From Acidobacteriota bacterium (GTDB lineage Bacteria; Acidobacteriota; Terriglobia; Bryobacterales; Bryobacteraceae): a stretch of DNA of 64,000 bases. The notes under the pieces were generated by a model. The model was not told the DNA's origin. It made no database searches and worked only from the letters and a program-made list of their open reading frames with translations. Location: NCBI GenBank assembly GCA_017304135.1, contig JAFLBB010000018.1, positions 1-64,000 of the forward strand, read 5' to 3'. The first letter of the stretch is position 1; every line of letters starts with the position of its first letter. Made by a program: the position numbers and the translations under genes. Shown piece by piece: positions 25,839 through 42,163 of the stretch.

Positions 25839-26879
25839 TTACCTCAGCTCCTCCATGATCTCATCCAGGGCCTCCTGCGAGGGACGCGTGAGGGTTTCCG
25901 GCAACGCCGCCAGCGGCGTGTCGGTCATATTGAGCGTTTCGTAGAAGTCTTTCGTCTGCGTGTTGATGTAGAAGATGCCGGTGACCACTTCCTGCTTTTC
26001 TTCGGCTTCGTGCAGGACGCGGATGGCGGCCATCTTGTCGGTAGGATCGTAGTCGCGGCCCAGCTTCTTGACGCGCAAGACGCTACCGTCGTGCAGTGTC
26101 ACATCCTGCGAGTCGCCTTCCTCCATCTCCAGGTGAATGTCCTCGTAGTGCGGGATGAAGTCCAGTTCGTGCAGCGCCACATCGTGTTCCTTGACGTAGG
26201 CATAGGACATAGTCGAACCAGCGTGGTCGTTGAAGGTCACGCAGGGGCTGATGACGTCGATAATGCTCAGTCCCTTGTGGGCGATGGCGGCCTTGAGGAT
26301 GGCCTGCAACTGCTTCTTATCACCGCTGAAGGTGCGGGCCACCAGTGTCGCGCCAAGTTCGATGCCGAGCAGGCAGCAGTCGAGCTTGTGCATCTCGTTC
26401 AACGCCCCACCCTTGGACTTGGCGCCGTAGTCGGAAGTGGCCGAGAACTGGCCCTTGGTGAGGCCGTAGACTCCGTTGTCCTCAATGATGTAGACCAGCG
26501 GCAGGTTGCGCCGCAGCATGTGGACGAACTGCCCGATACCGATCGAAGCCGTGTCGCCGTCGCCGGTGACCACCACGCCCAGCAGGTCGCGGTTGGCGAG
26601 CATGGCTCCCGTGGCCACCGAGGCCGCCCGGCCATGCACGGAGTTGAAGCCGTGCGCCAAATTCAGGAAGTAGGCCGGTGACTTCGACGAGCAGCCAATG
26701 CCGGAGAACTTCGCCACCTTCCATGGCTGAACGCCCATCTCGTAAAACACTTCGACAATGCGTTCGCTCACGGCGTTATGGCCGCAGCCGGCACACAGGG
26801 TCGTCTTGCTGCCTTTGTAGTGCAGCACCTCCAACCCGATCCGGTTGGTCTTTTTGGGGGGAACGGCCGTGGTACTCAT
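25839..26879 (-). CDS. korB: 2-Oxoacid:ferredoxin oxidoreductase, beta subunit
   Basis: 346 residues, the thiamine-diphosphate subunit. The TPP motif runs from TGDGDTASIGIG to EDNGVYGLTKGQFSATS. Fe-S cysteines are visible in CAGCGH, GIGCSS and ISPCVTF. With KorA it converts a 2-oxoacid (2-oxoglutarate or pyruvate type) and CoA to acyl-CoA with reduced ferredoxin. The C-terminal 100 residues after HEVD.. are the extension seen in the KorB/VorB branch from Acidobacteria. The ATG overlaps the korA stop by 4 bases. No separate ferredoxin-like delta subunit is nearby. Confidence 0.94.
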   Translation of the reverse strand: MSTTAVPPKKTNRIGLEVLHYKGSKTTLCAGCGHNAVSERIVEVFYEMGVQPWKVAKFSGIGCSSKSPAYFLNLAHGFNSVHGRAASVATGAMLANRDLLGVVVTGDGDTASIGIGQFVHMLRRNLPLVYIIEDNGVYGLTKGQFSATSDYGAKSKGGALNEMHKLDCCLLGIELGATLVARTFSGDKKQLQAILKAAIAHKGLSIIDVISPCVTFNDHAGSTMSYAYVKEHDVALHELDFIPHYEDIHLEMEEGDSQDVTLHDGSVLRVKKLGRDYDPTDKMAAIRVLHEAEEKQEVVTGIFYINTQTKDFYETLNMTDTPLAALPETLTRPSQEALDEIMEELR

Positions 26880-28717
26880 TCTGCCTCCTTGCCGCGGATG
26901 TCGTCGGTGATGGAACGGGCGTCAATCGGCAGCCCGTTGTAGTAACGGAGGCTACGCAGCTTGGCCACGCGCGCCGGCGTCAGGTCGAGTTGCATCAGCT
27001 GGTGCAGCTGCCCGTCGCGGTTCTGGTCGACGATATAGACCCGCTCGTGCCGGTCGATGAACTCGTTGAGCTCGTCCGGATAGGGATAGGCCCGCACACG
27101 AAAGGTGCTCGTCGGCATGTTGTATTCGCGCATCAGCTGGTCCTGGCTCTCAAGGCCCGCTTCGCGCGAAGTGCCGCAATAGACCATACCGATCTTCGCG
27201 CCGTCAAGGCAGTTCACCTCGGGACGCGGCGCGGCGTGGCGGATTGACTCAAACTTCCGCGTGAGCCGGTCCACGTTGTTCACATAGTCTTCCGGCCGTT
27301 CGCTGTACTGCGCCTTCTCATTGTGGCCCGAGCCGCGCGTGAAGTAGCTGGCCGCGGGGTGATTGGTTCCGGGCAGCGTTCGGTAGCCCACACCATCGCC
27401 GTCCACGTCTCGATAGCGCTCAAAGCCGCCGAGGCGCTCCAGATCGTCGGAACTGAGCACCTTTCCCCGGTTGAGCGGCTGATCGGAAACCGGGAAGGGA
27501 TCCGAGGCCCACACGTTCATGCCCAGGTCGAGGTCGGTATTGATAAAGACGGGGGTCTGGAAGTGCTCCGCCAGGTCAAAGGCTTCGCCCGCCATCGAGA
27601 AGCACTCTTCCGGCCCCGAAGGGAACAGGATCGGATGGCGCGTGTCGCCATGCGAAAGCACTGCGTTGGACAAGATGTCGCCCTGCATCGTGCGCGTCGG
27701 CAAGCCCGTCGAGGGGCCCACCCGCTGTACGTCGACGATCACCGCCGGGATGTCGGTGTAGTAAGCCAGACCGACAAACTCGGACATCAGGGAGACGCCC
27801 GGGCCGGAGGTCGCCGTCATCGCGCGGGCGCCGGCCCACGATGCGCCGATCACCATGCCGATCGAGGCCAGCTCGTCCTCGGCCTGCACCACGGCGTAGG
27901 TGCCCTTGCCGTCAGGCCCCGTGCGCAGCCGCCTCAGGTACACCATCATCTGCTCCACGAGGGTCGAGGAAGGGGTGATCGGATACCAGGCGACAAAGGT
28001 GCAGCCGGCATACACACAGCCCAGCGCCGTGGCCGCGTTGCCGTCAATGATGAACTTGTCCTTGTTCCCGTCCATCCGCTCCAGATGGTAAGGCTGTTCG
28101 ACCTTGACATTCTCCTGTGCCCAGTTGAAGCCGGCCTGCGCCGCGCCCCAGTTCAGTTCCGCCGCCTTCACTTTCTTCGGGCCGAACTGCTTGAACAGGG
28201 CCTTGTGGATCTCCTCCATGTCGATATCGAGCAGGAAGGCCAGCACCCCGTCGTAGATCATGTTCTTGACCAGCTTGCGCAGCTTCGGCTCAGGACACGC
28301 CGGGCCCACCAGCTTGTCAAACGGCACGGGAACCATGATCAGGTCCGAGCGCAATTCGTTCAGCTTCAGCGGTTCGTCGTAGACAAGGACGCGGCCCGGT
28401 TCCAGCTCCAGGCAATCCTGACGCGCCGTTTCCGGGTTCATGGCCACCAGGAAATCCACTTCCTTCTTCCGGCCAATCCAGCCGTGTTTGGAAGCGCGGA
28501 TGGTAAACCAGGTCGGCAAGCCCTGAATGTTCGAGGGGAACATGTTCTTGCCGCTCACCGGGATGCCCATCTGAAAGATGGCCCGCATCAGCACGATGTT
28601 GGATGTCTGGCTGCCGCTTCCATTTGCCGTGGCAACCTGTAGGGAAAAATCATTCACGATGCGTTGCGGCACCGCGCCACCGCCCTCTCGGGCAAGTGAG
28701 GTGAGGGTCGTCGACAT
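26876..28717 (-). CDS. korA: 2-Oxoacid:ferredoxin oxidoreductase, fused gamma-alpha subunit
   Basis: 613 residues. Residues 18-200 are the gamma domain (ANGSGSQTSNIVLMRAIFQMG, IRASKHGWIGRKKEVD) and 225-600 the alpha pyrimidine-binding domain (DGNAATALGCVYAGC, YPITPSSTLVEQM, EDELASIGMVIGASWAGARAMTATSGPGVSLM). The fusion of the two is typical of aerobic-type 2-oxoglutarate:ferredoxin oxidoreductases, as in Mycobacterium. It supplies the TCA cycle or reduced ferredoxin. A consensus promoter lies at 28775-28803; GGAGG is 11-13 bases before the ATG. Confidence 0.94.
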   Translation of the reverse strand: MSTTLTSLAREGGGAVPQRIVNDFSLQVATANGSGSQTSNIVLMRAIFQMGIPVSGKNMFPSNIQGLPTWFTIRASKHGWIGRKKEVDFLVAMNPETARQDCLELEPGRVLVYDEPLKLNELRSDLIMVPVPFDKLVGPACPEPKLRKLVKNMIYDGVLAFLLDIDMEEIHKALFKQFGPKKVKAAELNWGAAQAGFNWAQENVKVEQPYHLERMDGNKDKFIIDGNAATALGCVYAGCTFVAWYPITPSSTLVEQMMVYLRRLRTGPDGKGTYAVVQAEDELASIGMVIGASWAGARAMTATSGPGVSLMSEFVGLAYYTDIPAVIVDVQRVGPSTGLPTRTMQGDILSNAVLSHGDTRHPILFPSGPEECFSMAGEAFDLAEHFQTPVFINTDLDLGMNVWASDPFPVSDQPLNRGKVLSSDDLERLGGFERYRDVDGDGVGYRTLPGTNHPAASYFTRGSGHNEKAQYSERPEDYVNNVDRLTRKFESIRHAAPRPEVNCLDGAKIGMVYCGTSREAGLESQDQLMREYNMPTSTFRVRAYPYPDELNEFIDRHERVYIVDQNRDGQLHQLMQLDLTPARVAKLRSLRYYNGLPIDARSITDDIRGKEAE

Positions 28718-28774
28718 CTAGGTCGCATACCTCCGGTTCTTTATGTGAGTACGGACAAGCGCCGCCCCGCCTGG

Positions 28775-28803
28775 ATTATATGCAAATTAGGGACCGGAGT
28801 GAA
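28775..28803 (-). promoter_or_regulatory. Sigma-70 promoter for korAB
   Basis: On the minus strand TTCACT (28803-28798, 4 of 6), a 17-base spacer and a perfect TATAAT (28780-28775). Transcription would start near 28768, about 50 bases before the korA ATG. The rest of 28718-28960 shows nothing further. Confidence 0.55.
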
Positions 28804-28960
28804 TCCGCCTCGATTTTCAGCAGCGTCTTCAATAAGCGTGGCGAATCCGTGGAAGAACACAACAGGGTCACTGGGTGAGAACACACCAGCGCATGCCCCA
28901 GGTGCTGCGCCAGATGCGCACCATCCGGCTCAGTCCCGCTTCGTGGAACCCGAATCGAGC

Positions 28961-30919
28961 CTACCGCTCGTGCGATTCCTCAAGATAGGTATAGCCATAT
29001 AAGCCGTCCTCATAGAAGCGCAAGAGCCGCCCTGACTCCTCATACCCGATCCGGTTTTCCCGCACCGCCCGCTCCACATCGCGGCGGAACATGTCGAGCA
29101 GGGTCCGGGCGTTGAACTGGACATAGTCGAGGACCTCAGCCACCGTATCGCCTCGGACCACCGTGTCCAACACCACCTCGCCGTCGCTATTCAGGCTGAC
29201 GTGCACGGCGTTGGTGTCGCCGAACAGGTTGTGCAGGTCGCCCAGAATCTCCTGGTAGGCCCCCACCAGGAAAGTGCCCAGATAGTACGGTTCGCCGTTG
29301 AAGTTATGGAGCGGAAGCGTCTTTTTCACATCACGGCGGTCGATGAAGCAGTCCACCTTCCCATCTGAGTCGCAGGAGATGTCGCCCAGCACAGCGTGTC
29401 GTGAGGGAGCCTGGTCAAGCCGGTGGATGGGCATGATGGGGAACAGTTGCTTCACGGCCCAGGAGTCCGGCATCGACTGGAAGAGCGAGAAATTGCAGAA
29501 ATAGGTGTCCGAAAGGAGGGAGTCTAGATTTTCAAGCTCCTCCGGCTTCTCGTCCATCTCGGCCACGAGCCGCTGAATGCGGCGGCAGATGGACCAGTAG
29601 AAGTTCTCGGCCATGCTGCGCTGTGCCAGCGGCAGGTAGCCGAGGCTAAACAGGTTGAGGGCCGAGTCCAACGCCTGCTGCGCGTCGTGGAACGCCTCCA
29701 GGACGTTCTTTGTGGTCATCCCCTTATAAGTTTCGATGAGATCCGCGATGGGCTGTTCCAGATCGGCGGGAGTTTCCGCGGGGGGCTCCACCTGTTCACC
29801 GAAGCCGCTCACGCCCAGCACATTGAAGACGAGCACGCTGTGATAGGCGGCCACGGCGCGCCCGCTCTCGCTCACGATGTTGGGATGCGGCACCTCAGCC
29901 TCGTCGCATACCTGCTGAATGTGGTAGACGACATCGTTGGCGTACTCCTGCAAAGTATAGTTGACGCTCGACTCAAAGTCGGTCTGCGAGCCGTCATAGT
30001 CAATTCCCAGTCCGCCGCCGACGTCGAGAATCTCAAGGCCCGCGCCGTTCTTTTTTAGATCCGCGTAGATGCGCGCGGCCTCGGTCACCGCCGCCTTCAC
30101 CTGGCGGATGTTCGTGATCTGGCTGCCCAGGTGGAAGTGCAGCAGTTGGAGCGTATCCTCCATGCCCATCGCCTTTAGTTGCTCCAGAGCGCGGATGGCT
30201 TCCGAAACCGTGAGGCCAAACTTGGAGCGGTAACCGCCGCTCGACTTCCAGCGCCCGGAGCCGCGGCTGGCCAGCTTAATGCGCAAGCCGATGACGGGCC
30301 GCACACCGACGCGCGCGCTGTGTTTCAGGATCAGGTCGAGCTCGGTGTACTTCTCCACCACCGGCGTGATGTTGCGCCCGATCTTGCGCGCCAGCATCAC
30401 CATCTCGATGTATTCATCGTCCTTGAAGCCGTTGCAGATGATGGGCGTGTTGTTGTCGGCCACGGCGAGCACCGCGAGCAGTTCCGGTTTCGAACCGGCC
30501 TCAAGCCCGTAGTTGTACTGCTTGCCGTAGCGCACCACCTCTTCGATCACCTGCCGCTGCTGGTTCACCTTGATCGGGTAGACCAGTGAATAGTTGCCCG
30601 TGTAGCTGTGTTCGCGAATGGCGTTGGTGAAGGCGCCATGCAGTTCGCTCAGCCTGTGCTGCAACAGCTCGCCAAAACGGATCAGCAGCGGCAGCGAGAT
30701 GCCGCGCAACACCAGTGTGTCCACCAGTTGCTTGAGGTCAATCGAGCGCGTGGCCTCTTTGGTCGGGTGCACCCAGACGCTCCCGTTGGCGCCCACGGAG
30801 AAATAGCCTTGGCCCCACCGGGACACGTCATACAGCTCGGTGGCGTCGGTGACGGTCCACCGTTCGGTCGGTTCCCACGTAGCGTTGTCGGCGACTTTCA
30901 CACTCAACTGGACACACAC
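28961..30919 (-). CDS. speA: Biosynthetic arginine decarboxylase
   Basis: 652 residues of the fold-III PLP family. The PLP lysine is Lys117 in SLVYPIKVNQQ. Other blocks: NYGLEAGSKPELLA, LHFHLGSQITNIRQVK, LDVGGGLGIDYDGS, ESGRAVAAYHSVL, and the Cys-containing block DTYFCNFSLFQSMPDSWA. It makes agmatine for polyamine synthesis. The GTG at 30919 is only 1 base after AGGAGG; a TTG at 30907 (13 bases) or a GTG at 30901 are alternatives, since the first residues are not conserved. No agmatinase gene is nearby. Confidence 0.96.
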   Translation of the reverse strand: MCVQLSVKVADNATWEPTERWTVTDATELYDVSRWGQGYFSVGANGSVWVHPTKEATRSIDLKQLVDTLVLRGISLPLLIRFGELLQHRLSELHGAFTNAIREHSYTGNYSLVYPIKVNQQRQVIEEVVRYGKQYNYGLEAGSKPELLAVLAVADNNTPIICNGFKDDEYIEMVMLARKIGRNITPVVEKYTELDLILKHSARVGVRPVIGLRIKLASRGSGRWKSSGGYRSKFGLTVSEAIRALEQLKAMGMEDTLQLLHFHLGSQITNIRQVKAAVTEAARIYADLKKNGAGLEILDVGGGLGIDYDGSQTDFESSVNYTLQEYANDVVYHIQQVCDEAEVPHPNIVSESGRAVAAYHSVLVFNVLGVSGFGEQVEPPAETPADLEQPIADLIETYKGMTTKNVLEAFHDAQQALDSALNLFSLGYLPLAQRSMAENFYWSICRRIQRLVAEMDEKPEELENLDSLLSDTYFCNFSLFQSMPDSWAVKQLFPIMPIHRLDQAPSRHAVLGDISCDSDGKVDCFIDRRDVKKTLPLHNFNGEPYYLGTFLVGAYQEILGDLHNLFGDTNAVHVSLNSDGEVVLDTVVRGDTVAEVLDYVQFNARTLLDMFRRDVERAVRENRIGYEESGRLLRFYEDGLYGYTYLEESHER

Positions 30920-30993
30920 CTCCTGAACCTACAGTGTCGGGCCAAGGGCAGGTGCGCCGCAACAGGAATTTCAGCCTCGCCCGGGTCTGCCCA

Positions 30994-31548
30994 TTACGGT
31001 TTAGTTACCCTGCCTGCGTGGGCGCTGTGTCGAACACCGAGACCGCGATGAATGAGATCGGCATCCACGGAAGTGAATTTGAGCTTGCGCACCCGAATTA
31101 GGTGGTGGTCGTCCTCGTCCCAAGTGGCTTTCATCAGGCCCTGTTCAGAGTGGCGGTCAATGCCTTGTAGCAGGTGGCCCACTTCGTGGGCGATGATGTG
31201 GCCCAGCAGGTCGCCCCGCAAGGGCTCCTGATAACGGTTGATGCGATCGGCGAAGATGCGAATCGTGCGGCCTTCATAGGGCATCGCGTAGGCTACGGCG
31301 AATTTGCCTTGCCGTCCTTGGTTGGCCTTTGGAAATCCGATGTGAACATCGCCCTGGCGTGGATCGGCGGGGCATTGCCTCTGTATCTGCACGGCGATTT
31401 CCCGGTACAGATCGCGGGCGATCCACAGAGCCTTTTGCAGCGTTCTGAAATTCACCTGCGCGCCTTCCACGCACACACTCACAGTGTGCAGTGCGGAGGC
31501 GGCTATCAGGGAAACGGCCAGAATCGACCCAATCCAAAGACCTCTCAT
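30994..31548 (-). CDS. Exported metzincin-like metalloprotease
   Basis: 184 residues. A signal peptide (about 1-20, GSILAVSLIAASALHTV) precedes a small domain. The zinc-binding motif is H-E-V-G-H (121-125), with a possible third ligand at His133 (or Asp131) and a Met-turn-like Met139 in SEQGLMKATW. The spacing HExxHxxxGxxxH differs from the classical HExxHxxGxxH. A conserved stretch RTIRIFADRINRY lies before the helix. The ATG at 31548 has GAGGTGAG upstream. It is divergent from the serine hydrolase gene. Substrate unknown; proteolysis is inferred from the motif only. Confidence 0.75.
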   Translation of the reverse strand: MRGLWIGSILAVSLIAASALHTVSVCVEGAQVNFRTLQKALWIARDLYREIAVQIQRQCPADPRQGDVHIGFPKANQGRQGKFAVAYAMPYEGRTIRIFADRINRYQEPLRGDLLGHIIAHEVGHLLQGIDRHSEQGLMKATWDEDDHHLIRVRKLKFTSVDADLIHRGLGVRHSAHAGRVTKP

Positions 31549-31684
31549 CGCGCTCACCTCGGGTTGGAAAGCGGAGGTCGAGGGAAAAGTCCGCCAGACA
31601 GGGCGGCGGGCCACGGCCTGGGCCAGACGCGCCGGCCAGGGGGGATTTGACTCACCCCGGCTATCCCGATAGCATCGAAACTTC

Positions 31685-32715
31685 ATGACCCGTCGCGAGT
31701 TGTTGTCGAGCCTGGCGCTGGCGTTGCGGGCGCCCAACACCGCCGCCGCGGAAAAGCTGCTGTCGGCCGCCGTTGCCTCCGGCAAACTGCGGGCGGCCTC
31801 GCTCTACGTGCGCGAGGGGAACTCGGTGCTGAGCAAAGGTTTCGGCGCGGCCACGCCCGAAACTCCGTTCCTGCTGGCATCCATCACGAAGCCGATGACG
31901 GCGGTGGGCCTCATGCACCTGGTCGATCACCGCGAGTTGAGTCTCGCCGATCCGGTGCGAAAGTACATCCCCGAGTTCGCCGGCGACGAGAGAGACCGCA
32001 TCACCGTCCACATGCTGCTCACCCATACCTCCGGACTGCCCGACATGCTGCCGGAGAACGAAGTGCTGCGCAAACGCCACGCTCCTCTTTCCGAGTTCGT
32101 CGCCGCCACCTGCAAAACACCACTGCTGTTCAGCCCCGGCACGGCGATGAAGTATCAGAGCATGGGCATTCTGCTGGCGGCCGAGATTGCCCAGCGCATC
32201 ACGAAGACCCCATTCCCACAATTCCTCCGCACCAACATCTTTCTCCCGCTGGTGATGCGCGAAACCTCGCTCGGCCTGGGCGGGCGCGCCGTCCCCGACA
32301 CAGCCCAGTGCCAGGTGGAGGGCAACGACGACTGGAACTGGAACAGCCCCTACTGGCGTAACCTGGGAGCACCCTGGGGAGGCGCGCACGCGACGGCGGA
32401 AAACGTGGCCAGGTTCTTGCGCTCGTTCCTGATGGGCGACGGCCGCGTCGTGCGGCCGGCCACCGGACAGATGATGATCACCAACCAAAACACGAAGTTG
32501 AAGGATCCCTGGGGCATCGGCTTCTCCGTGAAGCCCGGCAGCTTTGCGCGGCGTTGCTCGGCGGCCACCTTCGGCCATAGCGGTTCCACCGGAACGCTTT
32601 CGTGGGCCGACCCGCTTACCGGAGCCTGCTTCGTCCTGCTCACCACCTGGCCTGCCGAACAATCGAGCAAAGCCCTGCTCCACCCCGTTTCAGACCATAT
32701 TTCGGAGGCTGTCGT

Positions 32716-32719
<4 letters not shown>
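31685..32719 (+). CDS. Serine beta-lactamase-family hydrolase (class C-like)
   Basis: 344 residues. Catalytic motifs are Ser66-x-x-Lys69 (LLASITKPM), a Y-x-S variant (KYQSMG) in place of Y-x-N, and HSGSTG in place of the KTG box. This is the pattern of esterase/DD-peptidase members rather than true beta-lactamases. The leader MTRRELLSSLALAL looks like a weak Tat or anchor sequence. The stop overlaps the start of the S9 peptidase gene (ATGA). It may cleave a peptide or ester together with it; unknown. Confidence 0.9.
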
Positions 32720-39432
<6,713 letters not shown>

Positions 39433-39457
<25 letters not shown>

Positions 39458-40830
39458 GGAACACGCGCACAACGGACCCGCCCGGCCTCCGCCTGCGGGC
39501 CTGTGCGCTTCTGAACCGCCGCCTGTTCCTCGGCGCTCTTCCGGCCGCCTCACTGGCCGCGCCCGCCGAGCCGTTTCTCACGCCCGCCCGCTTCGGCGCC
39601 AAAGCCGACGGGCACGCCCTCGACACCAAGGCGCTGCAAGCCGCCATCGACGCCTGCGCCCGCTCCGGCGGCGGTACCGTGCTGCTGCCCGCCGGACGCT
39701 ATCTCACCGGAACACTGTTTCTGCGCGGCCGCGTCACGCTTCACCTCACCGCCGGCGCGGTGTTGCTCGGCAGCACGAACCTCGCTGACTACCCCGTGAC
39801 CGTGGCCAGGCTGCGCTCCTACACCGACAACTACACCGACAAGAGCCTGCTCTACGGGGAGGACCTCCAGGACGTCACCATCGAAGGCACGGGCGTGATC
39901 GACGGCCAGGGCAAGGCGTTCTCCGGCCCATACAAAGTCCGCCCCTACACGCTTCGCTTCGTCAACTGCCGCCGCGTCAAAGTCCACGACATCGCCTTCC
40001 TCGACTCGCCGATGTGGGTCCAGCACTACCTCGCCTGCGACGATCTCGCGATCCGCGGCATCACCGTCCGCAGCCGCGCCAATGCCAATAACGACGGCAT
40101 CGACATCGACGCCTGCTCGCGCGTCCGCATCTCCGATTGCGACATCGACTCCGGCGACGATGCCCTGGTTCTCAAGAGCACGCTGGCCCGCCCCTGCCGT
40201 CAGGTCACCGTCACCAACTGCGTGCTCTCCTCGCACTGCAACGCCTTCAAGCTGGGTACGGAGTCCAACGGCGGCTTCGAGGACATCCTGTTCAGCAACT
40301 CGGCCATCCACGACACACGGCTCTCGGGGATTGCGCTGGAATGCGTGGACGGCGGCCGGCTGGAGCGCATCCAGGTAGCCGGCATCTCGATGAATGGCGT
40401 CGGCGCGCCTCTCTTCATCCGCCTCGGCGACCGCGGCCGCCCCTTCCTCACCGGCGGCGAACGCCAGCCACCGGGCACCCTGCGCAACGTCATCATCCGC
40501 GACGTCCAGGCCACCCGCGCCAGCGCCATCGGCTGCGCCCTCTCCGGACTTCCCGGCCACCCCATCGAGCAGGTCACGCTCGACAACCTGAACCTGGAGT
40601 TCGAAGGCGGCGGTAAGCCGGCCCACCTTCCGGGCGCTGTTCCCGAGCTGCCTGACAAGTACCCGGAGCACTGGATGTTCGGCGCCCTGCCCGCCTTCGG
40701 ACTCTACTGCCGCCACATCCGCGGCCTGACGCTGCGCGGTGTCCGCCTCTCCGCCGCCAGTCCCGACGAGCGGCCACCACTTGCGGTTGAAGATGTGGAA
40801 GGACTCGACGGTTCGGTCAACACCCGCTGA
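39433..40830 (+). CDS. GH28 polygalacturonase-type glycosidase
   Basis: 465 residues, right-handed beta-helix. The family's acid clusters are clear: NNDGIDIDAC (first Asp), DIDSGDDALVLKS (paired Asp), then SHCNAFKLGTES and GIALECVDGG. The opening FLTPARFGAKADGHALDTKALQAAID is typical. GH28 hydrolyses galacturonan or rhamnogalacturonan. Export is likely: LNRRLFLGALPAASLAAPAEP resembles a Tat leader, but it lies 26 residues after the only in-frame ATG (39433), which sits inside the preceding UroD gene. The CTG at 39511 would give the more usual leader. The GH28 gene lies between UroD-fold genes. Confidence 0.93.
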
Positions 40831-40861
40831 GCGAAACCACCCAGAAGCGCCACCGCCCCCG

Positions 40862-42112
40862 CTATCCCCTCAGTTCCCGCAGCGCGTCAAACATAGCCAC
40901 GATGTTCTCCACCGGCGTCCGCGCCTGCACGTTGTGGACGGCGTTGAACACATACCCGCCGCCGCGCGAGAAGATAGCGGCGTGGCGCAACACCTGTTCC
41001 CGCACCTCTGCGGGTGTGCCAAACGCCAGCGTCTTCTGTGTATCCACCCCGCCGCCCCAGAACACCAGCCGGTCGCCGTATGTCGACTTGAGGAACTCCG
41101 GCTCCATACCCAAGGCCGACACCTGCACCGGGTTCAGGATGTCGAAGCCGGCGTCGAGAAAGGCGTCCAAAAACCGCACCACCGAGCCGCAGGAGTGCTT
41201 AAATACCTTCCACTCCGTGTTGCCGTGGATCCAGTCCGTCACCTGCCGGTAGTAGGGCAGCCACAACTCGCGGAAGGTGGCTTCCGAACAGAATGTGGAC
41301 TTCTGGGTCCCAAAATCGGTCCCGCAGAGGTAAATCACGTCCACGCAGCCGCCCGCGCGCTCATTCGCACGGCGCAGGTTCTCGAGCAGAATCTCACACT
41401 GCCGGGAAAAGACGCCGTGGATGTAGTCGGGCCGGCTGCGAATGGACATGTACCATTCGGCCACGTCGCGGATGCCCTTCGGCTCCCGCAGGCTGACGCC
41501 GGGCACATTGGCAATGTCGCCGAACCCCGCGCCAAACTTGGCCACCACGGCGCGCCCGGTGGCCCGCGCCGCCTGCGCCGCTGAGGCGAAGTGAGCGAGA
41601 TCCTCCTCGGAAAAGCGCCCATACTCCTCCACATTGTCCTCGGGATTGAGTTTTGCCTCGTCGATCGGCTGCTGGCGAATGATGGCGTCAAAGAAGTAGC
41701 CACCCGCCGGCATCCGGCCGCTCGGCGCAAGCGCAGTGTCGCCGCCCGGATGCAGCAGCGTGTCGCCATTGGCGTCCAGCGTCACGTTGAAGTTGCCCGG
41801 CACCAGCACCTCCAGGCCGTCGTACATCCGCCACGGCTTCCAGTGGTCGAGCGCGAGTGCGTAGTTGGCCTTGCGCGGAATGAGCGCTTCGGTGTCGATG
41901 TCGAGCGCGATTTTGAGGTCTTCATCCAGCCAGCCAAGGCACTGGCTCGGTTCGAAGATCTTCACCAGCCGCGGCTCCAGGCCGTAGTGCCGCCGCAAGG
42001 CGGCCACGCAACTGGCGTGCATTCCCGTAACAGTGGTGGAACCGAAATCGACGGGCAACCGGTCCGGTTCCCGATGGTGGAGGGCGGTGAGCACACGTTC
42101 GCGGCGGGTCAT
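40862..42112 (-). CDS. UroD-fold methyltransferase-like protein (second of three)
   Basis: 416 residues. It starts MTRRERVLTALHHREPDRLPVDFGSTTVTG, the typical N-terminus of the UroD-methyltransferase branch. The thiol/zinc motif reads His306-S-Cys308-G (FKHSCGSV), but the distal Cys of MtaA/MtbA is replaced by His in NAVHNVQARTP. Such proteins include the methyl-donor O-demethylase (MtvB-like) type. It is divergent from the corrinoid protein gene, with only 51 bases between the two ATGs, and convergent with the GH28 gene. It is the best candidate for the substrate:corrinoid methyltransferase (MT-I). Substrate not known. Confidence 0.87.
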   Translation of the reverse strand: MTRRERVLTALHHREPDRLPVDFGSTTVTGMHASCVAALRRHYGLEPRLVKIFEPSQCLGWLDEDLKIALDIDTEALIPRKANYALALDHWKPWRMYDGLEVLVPGNFNVTLDANGDTLLHPGGDTALAPSGRMPAGGYFFDAIIRQQPIDEAKLNPEDNVEEYGRFSEEDLAHFASAAQAARATGRAVVAKFGAGFGDIANVPGVSLREPKGIRDVAEWYMSIRSRPDYIHGVFSRQCEILLENLRRANERAGGCVDVIYLCGTDFGTQKSTFCSEATFRELWLPYYRQVTDWIHGNTEWKVFKHSCGSVVRFLDAFLDAGFDILNPVQVSALGMEPEFLKSTYGDRLVFWGGGVDTQKTLAFGTPAEVREQVLRHAAIFSRGGGYVFNAVHNVQARTPVENIVAMFDALRELRG

Positions 42113-42163
42113 GGCACCCGGATTGCTGCATGAACGGTGCCAATTCACGAACGGGCGGATACT

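Noticed and set aside
27323..28642. 439-codon frame antisense to korA
   Set aside because: Shadow of korA, whose domains are unmistakable; the antisense product is Arg/His-rich with no recognisable fold.
28745..29002. 85-codon plus-strand frame between speA and korA
   Set aside because: No ribosome site, no domain, odd composition, and it overlaps the speA 3' end and the korAB promoter on the opposite strand.
42113..42163. Possible cobalamin riboswitch in front of the corrinoid operon
   Set aside because: Only 51 bases lie between the divergent ATGs and no B12-box-like sequence is seen here or at 37947-38050.
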